Source of the DNA: Chitinophagales bacterium
GTDB taxonomy: Bacteria > Bacteroidota > Bacteroidia > Chitinophagales > Chitinophagaceae
Direction of reading: 5' to 3'
DNA length: 45,139 nt
NCBI GenBank assembly: GCA_030832085.1
Contig: JAURJU010000091.1
Coordinates: 1-45,139, forward strand
The position numbers were made by a program, and so were the translations under genes. This document shows, in pieces, positions 15,470 to 22,926 of this stretch; the first letter of the stretch is position 1, and each line of letters starts with the position of its first letter. Below the pieces are notes generated by a model. It was not told the DNA's origin and ran no database searches. It worked only from the letters and a program-made list of their open reading frames with translations.

Positions 15470-17017
15470 TTATTCTATCACCCTGTTGATCATCAGCGGA
15501 TTTTCTGATTTCAATGCATCAGGCAACAAAGCATCCGGATAATTTTGGTAAGAAAGAGGACGGGCAAAACGCTTGATGCCGTCAGCACCCACTGAAGTAA
15601 ACCTGGAGTCTGTTGATGCTGGAAATGGACCGCCATGTTGCATGGCAAGACAAACTTCAACGCCAGTTGGCACGCCATTCATGATGATGCGGCCACATTT
15701 TCCTGAAAGGGTATCAACAATATCCATGTTGCCCAATGCCTCGTTTTCTGTTGCCATTATTGTTGAAGTCAGTTGACCTTCCATTGCAGTGGCAACAGCT
15801 TTCATCTCATTTGTATTGTTGCACATCACGACCAATGAAAACGGACCAAATACTTCTTCCCCCAACAAGGGGTTTTCCAAAAATTCAGCTGCTGGTACTG
15901 AGGCCAGCAAAGGGCGAGGAACAGGGATTGGGGCTTGTCCGGACAATGCGGAAACAGATGAGACCCCTTTTTGCTGTAAAACTGCTTCAGCCTTGTTGAC
16001 AAAGGCTGCTGCAATACCTGGATGAAGCATCTTGCCAACGCTGATGGCGTCCATCTTTTCTCCCAACAATGAAACAAAAGCCTGCATTGCTGCGGAGTCA
16101 ACACCAACTATGATACCAGGATTTGTACAAAACTGACCTACACCCAGTGTTATTGATTCAGCAATCATTTTTGCAATACCAGCAGGGTCAGTTGATAGTT
16201 TTTCTTCAAATAAAAATACTGGATTGGTGCTGCCCATTTCTGCAAACACAGGGATGGGCACCTTCCGTTGATTTGCCCAAATGAATAATGCCATTCCCCC
16301 AGTGAAAGAACCCGTAAAGCCTACTGCCATTGCTGCTGGATGCTTTACCAACGCCTCGCCAACTGCATGGGAGGCACCATGCAGGTGAATGAAAATGTCT
16401 TGCGGCATATCAAGCTTTGAAATTGCTCTGCTGATGGCACCCGCAACCAGTTCAGATGTTTCTGGGTGGGCTGGATGCGCCTTTACCACAACAGTACATC
16501 CGGCAGCCAGTGCAGATGCAGTGTCTCCACCTGCGGTTGAATAAGCGTAAGGAAAATTGCTGGATCCAAATACCAGAACAGGACCCAGGGGTACGAGCAT
16601 TTTCCGAATATCAGGCCTGGCTGGTACTTTATCCGGAACTGCAGTGCAAATTCTTGCTTCCAGCCAATCGCCCTTTTCGCATGCATCCGCATAACTTTTC
16701 AGCTGAAACATTGTCCGGGCTTTCTCACCTTTCAACCTTGGTTCAGGAAGATTTGTCTCGCGCATGGTCACATGGATCAGCTCCTCTCCCAGCGCATCGA
16801 TTTCATCTGCAATGGCACGCATCAATGTCGCCCGTTGTTGCAAGGATGATTTGGAATAGGCCTTGAAAGCCTTTCCAGACCTCATCATGGCTTCATTCAC
16901 CTGTTCTGTAGTTGCATCTGAAAACATGTTGCTATTTTCTGTTGTTGATTGGAATATTGTTTGTGTCAAAAAGGAACTTGGATTGAAATCAAAGGATGGG
17001 TCTTGTTGCAATTCCAT
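15470..17017 (-). CDS. Alpha-ketoglutaric semialdehyde dehydrogenase
   Basis: A 515-residue aldehyde dehydrogenase superfamily member that would oxidise 2,5-dioxopentanoate to 2-oxoglutarate with NAD(P)+, the last step of hydroxyproline catabolism. Catalytic residues are N154 (SSNFPYAYS), E260 (FAEMGSTNP) and C297 (GQFCTNPG). GFTGSFTGG (233-241) is the cofactor loop. The motifs GQFCTNPG and AEMGSTNPVF are typical of the KGSA dehydrogenase branch used in hydroxyproline, arabinose and glucarate pathways. If the ATG at 17017 is used, the gene overlaps the upstream deaminase gene by 29 bp, suggesting translational coupling. An ATG at 16927 is a shorter alternative, but the residues before it look like normal ALDH N-terminal sequence. 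The same product could also serve an oxidative L-arabinose pathway. Confidence 0.9.
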   Translation of the reverse strand: MELQQDPSFDFNPSSFLTQTIFQSTTENSNMFSDATTEQVNEAMMRSGKAFKAYSKSSLQQRATLMRAIADEIDALGEELIHVTMRETNLPEPRLKGEKARTMFQLKSYADACEKGDWLEARICTAVPDKVPARPDIRKMLVPLGPVLVFGSSNFPYAYSTAGGDTASALAAGCTVVVKAHPAHPETSELVAGAISRAISKLDMPQDIFIHLHGASHAVGEALVKHPAAMAVGFTGSFTGGMALFIWANQRKVPIPVFAEMGSTNPVFLFEEKLSTDPAGIAKMIAESITLGVGQFCTNPGIIVGVDSAAMQAFVSLLGEKMDAISVGKMLHPGIAAAFVNKAEAVLQQKGVSSVSALSGQAPIPVPRPLLASVPAAEFLENPLLGEEVFGPFSLVVMCNNTNEMKAVATAMEGQLTSTIMATENEALGNMDIVDTLSGKCGRIIMNGVPTGVEVCLAMQHGGPFPASTDSRFTSVGADGIKRFARPLSYQNYPDALLPDALKSENPLMINRVIE

Positions 17018-17888
17018 CCTTGATGACTTTCAGGATTCTCTCCCTCTCCTCACCCACCAACGGGAGTCGTGGAGCACGAACATGCTCCGAACCTATGCCT
17101 GTTTGGGCAGCTGCCAGCTTGATGTACTGAACCAATTTGGGATGTATATCCAATTCAAGCAAGGGCATGAACCAACGGTAAATTTTGATGGCCTCCTCCA
17201 TTTTTCCTGATTTCACAAGGTTGTACATGACAACTGTTTCCTTGGGAAATGCATCCACCAGGCCTGCAACCAGTCCGTCAGCCCCTAATGCAAGTTCCTC
17301 TACGGTAAGTGGATCGACGCCACAGAGTACTGCAAAGCGATCACCGAACCTGTTCTTGAGCCGGGTAATATTGGTTACATCACGGGTAGATTCTTTGATG
17401 GCATTGATGTGCGGAATGGATGCCAGTTCAGCAAACATGTCCAATGTTACATCGATCTTGTAATCCACAGGATTGTTGTAGATCATGATGGGCAGATCAG
17501 TATTGGCTGCAACGGCTTTGAAAAATTCCACTACTTCCCTGTCATCGGCCTTGTAGCGCATAGGAGGAAGCAGCATAATACCATCCGCGCCCCATTCCTT
17601 GGCCAAAACGGCCTGATGAACAGCATCCCTGGTTGAACCCTCGGCAATATTCATGATTACCGGAAGTTTACTCCCCAATTTTTTGACAGAAAACCTGACC
17701 AACTGCTCTTTTTCTGCCAATGTTAGTGAGCTTGCTTCACCCAAGGAACCACCAATGATGATTCCATGAATTCCTGCTTCCACTTGGGCATCAAGATTTT
17801 TCTCGTACATAGCAAGGTCTAGCTGGTCGTTGGCATCAAAAGGGGTAAGAAGGGCTGGAAAAACGCCTTTCCATTGAAATGAAGACAT
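16989..17888 (-). CDS. DapA-family lyase, probable 1-pyrroline-4-hydroxy-2-carboxylate deaminase
   Basis: A 299-residue class I aldolase-type TIM barrel. The Schiff-base lysine is K165 (NAIKESTRD) and the conserved tyrosine Y137 (MIYNNP). Residues 46-51 read GGSLGE instead of the GTTGE of true dihydrodipicolinate synthase, pointing to another branch of the superfamily. Next to the epimerase, D-amino-acid dehydrogenase and KGSA dehydrogenase, the likely reaction is deamination of 1-pyrroline-4-hydroxy-2-carboxylate to alpha-ketoglutarate semialdehyde. 2-keto-3-deoxy-L-arabonate dehydratase makes the same product and is the main alternative. The ATG at 17888 begins MSSFQWKGVFPALLTPF, the normal family start; an in-frame ATG at 17939 adds a non-conserved stretch. 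First gene of its run. Confidence 0.87.
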   Translation of the reverse strand: MSSFQWKGVFPALLTPFDANDQLDLAMYEKNLDAQVEAGIHGIIIGGSLGEASSLTLAEKEQLVRFSVKKLGSKLPVIMNIAEGSTRDAVHQAVLAKEWGADGIMLLPPMRYKADDREVVEFFKAVAANTDLPIMIYNNPVDYKIDVTLDMFAELASIPHINAIKESTRDVTNITRLKNRFGDRFAVLCGVDPLTVEELALGADGLVAGLVDAFPKETVVMYNLVKSGKMEEAIKIYRWFMPLLELDIHPKLVQYIKLAAAQTGIGSEHVRAPRLPLVGEERERILKVIKDGIATRPIL

Positions 17889-17970
17889 ATTGTTGTTTTT
17901 TTTCAAACTTAAACAAAAAATGGGAGTCCGGAATTGCAAGATGAAAATCTACGTTCTACCGCTTGTGGAA

Positions 17971-18004
17971 TTGTCGTTCCAAAGATGATAAACAGTATAT
18001 TTTG
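17971..18004 (+). promoter_or_regulatory. Possible promoter for the ECF sigma operon
   Basis: TTG (17971-17973) precedes TATATTTTG (17996-18004) by 22 nt. The -7 element is one base longer than TAnnTTTG, so the match is imperfect. The leader would be about 30 nt. An ECF-specific promoter, if autoregulated, cannot be recognised from one copy. Confidence 0.25.
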
Positions 18005-18038
18005 TGACTATCTTTAGATCGATACAAATAGAATCGTT

Positions 18039-18608
18039 TTGACTGAGCAGGAGCTTATATTGCGGTTAAAGTCTGGGGATGGCATCGCCTTCAGGGAATT
18101 GGTTGAAACAAGACAGTCGCTTGTTTTTAATACCGTATTGGGGTTTCTCCAAAACAATGAGGATGCTGAAGATGTCACCCAGGATGTGTTCATCAAGGTA
18201 TTTGAATCAATCCATCAGTTCAAAAGCGAGTCTGCCCTCTCCACATGGGTCTACAGGGTTGCAGTAACGACCGCTTTGGAATACATCAGAAGAAAAAAAA
18301 GAAAAAAAAGGTTTGGTTTTTTAAGCCCCATTTTGGGCGATAACAATGAACCAACCATAGAACTCGCTGACTTTAACCATCCGGGGGTGACATTGGACAA
18401 CAGGGAAAAGTCAGCAATCCTTTTCAAAGCGATTAAAGAGTTGCCTGAAAATCAACAGATTGCATTTGTATTGAACAAAGTAGAGGGTCTCAGCTACCAG
18501 GAAGTTGCTGAAATCATGAAAACCAGCCTTTCTGCAGTAGAGTCTCTTCTGCACAGGGCAAAGACAAACCTAAAGGAAATATTAAAAAACTTTTATAACT
18601 TGGATTAA
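18039..18608 (+). CDS. ECF-family RNA polymerase sigma factor
   Basis: A 189-residue alternative sigma factor. Region 2 (about 10-90) includes the DAEDVTQDVFIKVF segment and STWVYRVAVTTALEYIRR. A basic linker RRKKRKKR follows, then an acidic spacer. Region 4 (about 125-182) has LPENQQIAFVLNKVEGLSYQEVA and the helix-turn-helix SLSAVESLLHRAK. The only start in frame after the upstream TAG (18015-18017) is TTG at 18039, which is unusual. Its stop overlaps by one base an ATG of the next frame. Neighbours are a small membrane protein and a CpxP-like protein, giving a stress-type sigma operon. It is not of the FecI/FecR type that controls SusC/D loci. An A8-G-A8 tract (18293-18309) encodes the linker. 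Confidence 0.93.
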   Translation: MTEQELILRLKSGDGIAFRELVETRQSLVFNTVLGFLQNNEDAEDVTQDVFIKVFESIHQFKSESALSTWVYRVAVTTALEYIRRKKRKKRFGFLSPILGDNNEPTIELADFNHPGVTLDNREKSAILFKAIKELPENQQIAFVLNKVEGLSYQEVAEIMKTSLSAVESLLHRAKTNLKEILKNFYNLD

Positions 18609-18643
18609 TGCCGCAATATCCAGTAAAAAAAGGCATCTACTAT

Positions 18644-18650
18644 AAGGAGG
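18644..18650 (+). promoter_or_regulatory. Strong Shine-Dalgarno that fixes the start of the next gene
   Basis: AAGGAGG lies 8 nt before the ATG at 18659. Such a strong site is rare among the genes of this window. It favours 18659 over the in-frame ATG at 18608, which overlaps the sigma-factor stop codon. Confidence 0.75.
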
Positions 18651-18658
18651 GAAACCAA

Positions 18659-18976
18659 ATGAACCAGAAATTTACATCCGAAGAAGTCATCAACAGCCTG
18701 GAGGGAATCCAAAGGGCAGAGGGCAACCCCTTTCTTTTTACCCGGATACAAGCCCGGATGAAAAAAGAAGAAAGTCGTCCTGAAATGGTGTTTTTCAGGC
18801 TCATCACCCGACCTGCACTGGCACTAACCATTGCGGTTTTTTTCATTGGCATCAATGCATATCTCGTTTCTAACAACATGAATGCAAAATACTCCACTGA
18901 TGAGATGGGACAACCCCTCGCCGTCGAGTATGTACAGCACGAAGTAAATCCTTACGAAACAAACGAACTTCCATAA
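18659..18976 (+). CDS. Small single-pass membrane protein, candidate anti-sigma factor
   Basis: A 105-residue protein with a cytoplasmic N-terminal part (1-50, charged, FTSEEVINSLEGIQRAEGNP), one transmembrane helix (about 52-71, ALALTIAVFFIGINAYLV) and a short outer tail. Its place directly after the ECF sigma gene and its N-in topology fit an anti-sigma factor that holds the sigma at the membrane. No zinc-binding HxxxCxxC motif is visible, so this assignment is by context. The ATG at 18659 is chosen for its strong ribosome-binding site. The stop overlaps the next start by one base (TAATG), so translation is coupled. Confidence 0.75.
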   Translation: MNQKFTSEEVINSLEGIQRAEGNPFLFTRIQARMKKEESRPEMVFFRLITRPALALTIAVFFIGINAYLVSNNMNAKYSTDEMGQPLAVEYVQHEVNPYETNELP

Positions 18977-19431
18977 TGACCCAAACAAGATACAGGTGGA
19001 TGCTTTTTTTGGTAATCATTCTGGTTGCCTCCAACGTTTTGCTTGGTTACCTGCTGATGCAATCCAATGGAAAACCTTCGGAAAAAAAACGGAAAAACAC
19101 AGAAGTGTCAGCCTGGTATGCAGAAGTTGGCCTGGAGCAGGGACAGATAGATAGTTTCAAAATATTCAAGGAAGAATATTTCAATGACATCAAGCCTATT
19201 TGGGCCGAGACAAGACAACTAAAGGATAGTCTTTACAAAGGGTTGTACAAGGGAGATGACGACAGCACATCCAAGTCAATCTTGTTGAAAATCAGCCAAA
19301 AGAACCTGGAGGCGGATACCAGAACATTTGCTCATTTTAGCAAGCTTCGCAGGTTTTGTACACCTGAACAGCAAACCAGGTTTGATACCATCATTCCCAA
19401 ACTTGTCAATCGAACAGGCAGAAGACGCTGA
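18976..19431 (+). CDS. CpxP/Spy-like membrane-anchored periplasmic protein
   Basis: A 151-residue protein with one N-terminal transmembrane helix (about 8-28) and a highly charged helical outer domain. The pattern is like the Spy/CpxP or heavy-metal-sensor (CnrX-like) group found beside ECF sigma factors in Bacteroidota: an LEQGQIDSFKIFKEEYFNDIKPIW helix, then LKDSLYKGL, then a late CTPEQQTRFDTI helix similar to the L-x-P-x-Q-x-x-x-F motif of that group. It probably senses envelope stress and modulates the upstream sigma/anti-sigma pair. Start and upstream stop overlap by one base. It abuts the convergent GDSL gene with no gap. Confidence 0.72.
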   Translation: MTQTRYRWMLFLVIILVASNVLLGYLLMQSNGKPSEKKRKNTEVSAWYAEVGLEQGQIDSFKIFKEEYFNDIKPIWAETRQLKDSLYKGLYKGDDDSTSKSILLKISQKNLEADTRTFAHFSKLRRFCTPEQQTRFDTIIPKLVNRTGRRR

Positions 19432-20139
19432 TTATTTTTTAACCCTTCTAATCGCATCTTCCAGCAAAGGCTCCATGACCTTGTAGCCCTCTACTGTTGG
19501 GTGAACCCCATCGCTTGCATATTCTTTTCGCATGCCTTTGTTGTCATCTACCACTGCGCTGTACAAATCCAAGTAGTAGAACTTATTTGCGTCAGCAAAC
19601 TTTTTTATTTCCTGGTTGAGTGCAATGACCTTATCTCCTGGCGCCAGTCCTGGTCGCCATTTGAAATCATTTGCGGGCAGCACTGAACAAAGGATTACCT
19701 TGATCTTGTTAAACCTCGCCAATTGGGCCATGGCCTTGATATTGTCCAGCGTATGCGCTGGATCATATGGTGCATTGTTTTCGGCAATGTCATTGATACC
19801 TGCTTTGAGTACCATGATCTCAGGTTGTAAGGCAAGTACGTCATCATGCATCCGCAGCAACATTTGGGGCGTGGTTTGACCGCTGATTCCGCGGTCGTAA
19901 TAGGGTTTTCCAGCAAAAAAATCAGGTCGCAACCTGATCCATCCCTCAAAAATGGAATTACCCATGAAAACAACGCGCTTTTCATTTTTCAAAGGTGCTT
20001 CCACCTTTTTGTTTTCTGATGCGTATCGCTTGAAATTTGCCCAGTCTATCCAATTGTCATTTATTTTTTTTTGTGCCATGGACGATGAAGACAGGAGAAT
20101 GGATAAGACAATGATTGGAATAGAAATTGTTTTTCTCAT
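19432..20139 (-). CDS. Secreted SGNH/GDSL hydrolase (acyl esterase)
   Basis: A 235-residue exported esterase. After a signal peptide (MRKTISIPIIVLSILLSSSSMAQ) come the four SGNH blocks: GNSIFEGW (S62 nucleophile), GISGQTT (G87), GINDIAENN (N116) and SDGVHPT (D210, H213). The substrate cannot be read from the sequence; carbohydrate acetyl esters are common for secreted Bacteroidota members. The ATG at 20139 begins the signal peptide; an in-frame ATG at 20178 would overlap the upstream reductase. It is last in the symporter / small membrane protein / reductase run, with a 22-bp gap to the reductase. Confidence 0.88.
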   Translation of the reverse strand: MRKTISIPIIVLSILLSSSSMAQKKINDNWIDWANFKRYASENKKVEAPLKNEKRVVFMGNSIFEGWIRLRPDFFAGKPYYDRGISGQTTPQMLLRMHDDVLALQPEIMVLKAGINDIAENNAPYDPAHTLDNIKAMAQLARFNKIKVILCSVLPANDFKWRPGLAPGDKVIALNQEIKKFADANKFYYLDLYSAVVDDNKGMRKEYASDGVHPTVEGYKVMEPLLEDAIRRVKK

Positions 20140-20161
20140 TTGACATGTTTTTTGTTTTTCG

Positions 20162-20893
20162 CTAACCGTACAATTCAAAATGAATTGATTTCTTGTCTAC
20201 ACCAAGGTCTTGGATGCGCTGACGGGCCTCTGTGATCATGTCTTTCCAACCGCAAAGATAGAAATGGGGCATTTCTGCTTTTCCTTCCATCAGTTTTTCA
20301 TAGACCCCATGGACATATCCAATATTGAGCCCTTCGGCCACTTTTTCCTCTCTGGAAAATGTGGGAAAATAATGAAAGCCTGGAAGCTGTTGCTTGAGGT
20401 CCAACAATTCCTGCAGGTACAGGGCATCCGCACATTTTCGGGTTCCATAAATGAGATAAATATCCTTGTGCGGAATCTTGTTGTGCTGGATATGCTGGAT
20501 CATGGATCTGAATGGAGCGATGCCTGTTCCTGTGCAAACCATGAAGATATCAGTGGTGATTGGATCGTTCAAAACAAAATGCCCTTGTGGACCGCGTACT
20601 GGGAATTCTGTTCCCACGGTTGCTTCATTGAAAAGATAGGTTGTTCCCAACCCTCCTTCCATCAGCACAATCACCAATTCAAAGATGTTGCTCCCGTCTG
20701 GTGCTGATGCAATGGAATAGCTTCTCCAGCGCTTGTTTGGTTGTTCATGAATTGGGAGATCGAGCGTAACGAATTGTCCTGGGACAAAATCAAAACTTTC
20801 GATCTCCGGAATTTGCACCCAAAACTTCTTGGTGGAGGCTGTTTCGTTTTCAATGCGAATGATTCGCCCTGTTCGCCATGGTTGAGCTGCCAT
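20162..20893 (-). CDS. Ferredoxin-NADP reductase-like flavoprotein
   Basis: A 243-residue cytoplasmic FAD/NAD(P)-binding oxidoreductase. The FAD site is RSYSIAS (57-63) with GGLGTTYL (80-87); the nucleotide site is CTGTGIAPFRS (120-130) and YLCGW (212-216). The C-terminus ends in FELYG. It lacks a 2Fe-2S domain, so it must pass electrons to or from a separate ferredoxin, flavodoxin or oxygenase. The gene follows the 57-residue membrane protein by 43 bp in the symporter run and is divergent from inositol oxygenase. A role in keeping the di-iron inositol oxygenase in its active redox state is possible but is inference; a general reductase role is equally likely. Confidence 0.87.
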   Translation of the reverse strand: MAAQPWRTGRIIRIENETASTKKFWVQIPEIESFDFVPGQFVTLDLPIHEQPNKRWRSYSIASAPDGSNIFELVIVLMEGGLGTTYLFNEATVGTEFPVRGPQGHFVLNDPITTDIFMVCTGTGIAPFRSMIQHIQHNKIPHKDIYLIYGTRKCADALYLQELLDLKQQLPGFHYFPTFSREEKVAEGLNIGYVHGVYEKLMEGKAEMPHFYLCGWKDMITEARQRIQDLGVDKKSIHFELYG

Positions 20894-20936
20894 ACATTTT
20901 AATGTTAAAGTTTATTTGTTTAACTGTCGATGTTGT

Positions 20937-21110
20937 TCAGGCTTTCAGTCGTATCATGATCAATCCGAAAACCATCATTCCCAGACCTGTATAAAGATTG
21001 ATTGAATGCTTCAGTGAGGTGGTTGTGGCATATCCGATCAGCAATACAAGGGCCACCAGTATAAAAAAAACGCCAATGACAAAACTGAGCTGGTTTAATT
21101 TTTCTGACAT
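20937..21110 (-). CDS. Small two-helix membrane protein (57 residues)
   Basis: A complete short gene: ATG at 21110, 57 codons, TGA at 20937-20939. The product begins MSEKLNQLSFVIGVFF and ends MIRLKA. Two hydrophobic helices (about 8-27 and 37-54) are joined by a short polar loop with TTTSLKHS. It starts 10 bp after the symporter stop and ends 43 bp before the reductase start, all on the same strand, so it is very likely co-transcribed. It resembles the short two-helix hypothetical proteins common in Bacteroidota, but I do not recognise the family. It could be a small subunit or partner of the symporter. Confidence 0.72.
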   Translation of the reverse strand: MSEKLNQLSFVIGVFFILVALVLLIGYATTTSLKHSINLYTGLGMMVFGLIMIRLKA

Positions 21111-21120
21111 GGTTGTTTAT

Positions 21121-22782
21121 TTAGAAAAAGATGATGTTCAAAAGGATGGTGATGACCAAAAGGATGATGCTCAATGGTGCTGGCCTCAGGTACCAACGCT
21201 TCTCAGTACCATATACCTTTTCGGTGAGGGAATAAACCAGCCCCCGTAATTCCTCGTCAGATTTGGGCTTGGTGAACAAGCTTACGGCAATGGTTGTGAG
21301 GAAATTTGCAATCCAAGAGAATGATGCTACTATAAAGGCCTGTCCCATGCCACTGCTTACAGGATAGATGGGAGATATCCATCCGCCCTTGCCCTCTGCA
21401 ATGGTCAACCCGTGGGTGACTGCTGCAGCAAGGGTACCCGCAACCAACCCCCAAAAGGCACCATGACCAGTCGTTCGCTTCCAGAACATGCCCAGTAAAA
21501 AAGTTGCGAACAAAGGTCCATTCACAAAGCTGAAAACCAGTTGAAGAAAATCATTGATGTTGTTAAAACTGGCTGCTATATATGCAGTGCCGATTGAAAA
21601 CAAGATGCCAAACAGGGTTACGAGTTTACCTACATTCAGGTAATGCTTGTCTGATTTGTTTTTGAAAAAATAGGCCTGGTAGATGTCATAGGTGAAAACC
21701 GAATTGAATGCTGTAACATTACCGGCCATGCCACTCATGAATGATGCTATCAGCGCAGTGATGCCCACACCCAGCAGACCACTGGGATAGTAGTATGCAA
21801 TCAATGAAGGCAGGGTCATGGTATAATCGTATCCTCCTGCAGCATCTGAAGGAATTCTGTAATCACCGGCGTCCATGGCTGATTTTGTAAGGGCAATGGC
21901 AATAACTCCAGGAAGAACAACAATCAGGGGCATGAACATTTTTGGGATGGCGGCAATGATGGGAGTGCGTTGTGCAGCACTCATGTTTTTCGCAATCATG
22001 GCACGCTGGACCACCAAAAAATCGGTACACCAGTATCCAAAAGACATGACAAAACCAAGTCCAAATATCAGGGACATGAATTGTATGCCCATAGGGTTTG
22101 AATCAGGTGATCCCATGTACTTCCATGCATGTGTCAGTTGTGGCTCAAGATTCGTTTTAATCGTATCCCACCCTCCTGCATCCTGCAGTGCAACAATGAC
22201 CAAGGGTGACAAACCCAAAACGATCAAAAAGAACTGCAGTACCTCATTGTATACTGCACTGGTCAAGCCCCCCAGTAATGTATAGGCCATCACGATGCCC
22301 GCTGCAATCCAAATGCAGAGATCAAAATTCCAATGCAGGATTACCTCAAGTAGTTTTGCCAATGCATACAAGGAGATGCCCGATGAAAAGATGGTCATTG
22401 CTGCAAAGGTGAGTGCATTCAGCGCCCTTGTCTTTTCATCAAAACGCAGGAAAAGGTATTCTGGCACGCTTCTCGCCTTGCTGCCATAATAAAATGGCAT
22501 CATGAACACTCCAAGAAAAATCATGGCAAAAATCGCACCCACCCAATAAAAATGGACGGTCATGATGCCGTACTTTGCGCCAGAGGCCACCATCCCCAGC
22601 ACCTCCTGCGCACCCAGGTTTGCTGAAATAAAAGCAAGGCTGGTGATCCAAAGGGGAATGCTTCGGTTGCTGTTCAGAAAATCATTGCTAGAAGTGATTT
22701 TTTTCTTGATGATGAATCCTACGGCAACAACAAAAACAAAATAAATGAAAATGACAAGGTAATCGGCAAAATGAAGACTCAT
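21121..22782 (-). CDS. Sodium:solute symporter (SSS/SGLT family), possibly for myo-inositol
   Basis: A 553-residue inner-membrane transporter with about 13-14 helices. SSS signatures include the N-terminal ADYLVIFIYFVFVVAVG helix, ANLGAQEVLGMVASGAKYG, the SVPEYLFLRF segment, YTLLGGLTSAVYNEVLQFF and GYWCTDFLVVQRAMIAKN. It is of the SGLT-like branch that takes up sugars, inositol and related polyols with Na+. The inositol oxygenase gene diverges from it over a 144-bp gap, so myo-inositol is the best guess for substrate. A uronate or hexose is possible. First gene of a run with a small membrane protein, a flavin reductase and a GDSL esterase. Confidence 0.9.
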   Translation of the reverse strand: MSLHFADYLVIFIYFVFVVAVGFIIKKKITSSNDFLNSNRSIPLWITSLAFISANLGAQEVLGMVASGAKYGIMTVHFYWVGAIFAMIFLGVFMMPFYYGSKARSVPEYLFLRFDEKTRALNALTFAAMTIFSSGISLYALAKLLEVILHWNFDLCIWIAAGIVMAYTLLGGLTSAVYNEVLQFFLIVLGLSPLVIVALQDAGGWDTIKTNLEPQLTHAWKYMGSPDSNPMGIQFMSLIFGLGFVMSFGYWCTDFLVVQRAMIAKNMSAAQRTPIIAAIPKMFMPLIVVLPGVIAIALTKSAMDAGDYRIPSDAAGGYDYTMTLPSLIAYYYPSGLLGVGITALIASFMSGMAGNVTAFNSVFTYDIYQAYFFKNKSDKHYLNVGKLVTLFGILFSIGTAYIAASFNNINDFLQLVFSFVNGPLFATFLLGMFWKRTTGHGAFWGLVAGTLAAAVTHGLTIAEGKGGWISPIYPVSSGMGQAFIVASFSWIANFLTTIAVSLFTKPKSDEELRGLVYSLTEKVYGTEKRWYLRPAPLSIILLVITILLNIIFF

Positions 22783-22926
22783 GGCAATCGTTGGCTTGGG
22801 TTAATTATGCTTTAAAATAAGCAAAAAATAATTAAATATCCCCGATTGGGTCTAAAATATAGGCGCCGGTTGAACAATTCTTGCATTTAATTTTTAACTT
22901 TATTTCAATAAATCAAATCAACTGCA
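22783..22926. promoter_or_regulatory. Divergent intergenic region between symporter and inositol oxygenase
   Basis: This AT-rich 144-bp gap must hold promoters for both genes. On the plus strand TTG (22870-22872) and TAACTTTA (22895-22902, one mismatch to TAnnTTTG) are spaced 22 nt apart, a fair candidate for the oxygenase gene. On the minus strand only TATTTTTTG, one base too long, is seen for the symporter. No clear operator palindrome was recognised. Confidence 0.3.

Noticed and set aside
16989-17888. Dihydrodipicolinate synthase for lysine synthesis
   Set aside because: The GTTGE motif is replaced by GGSLGE and the gene overlaps a KGSA dehydrogenase gene, so a catabolic lyase fits better.
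18039-19431. FecI/FecR-type regulation of the SusC/D locus
   Set aside because: No FecR-like domain and no TonB N-terminal signalling extension on SusC; neighbours are a small membrane protein and a CpxP-like protein.
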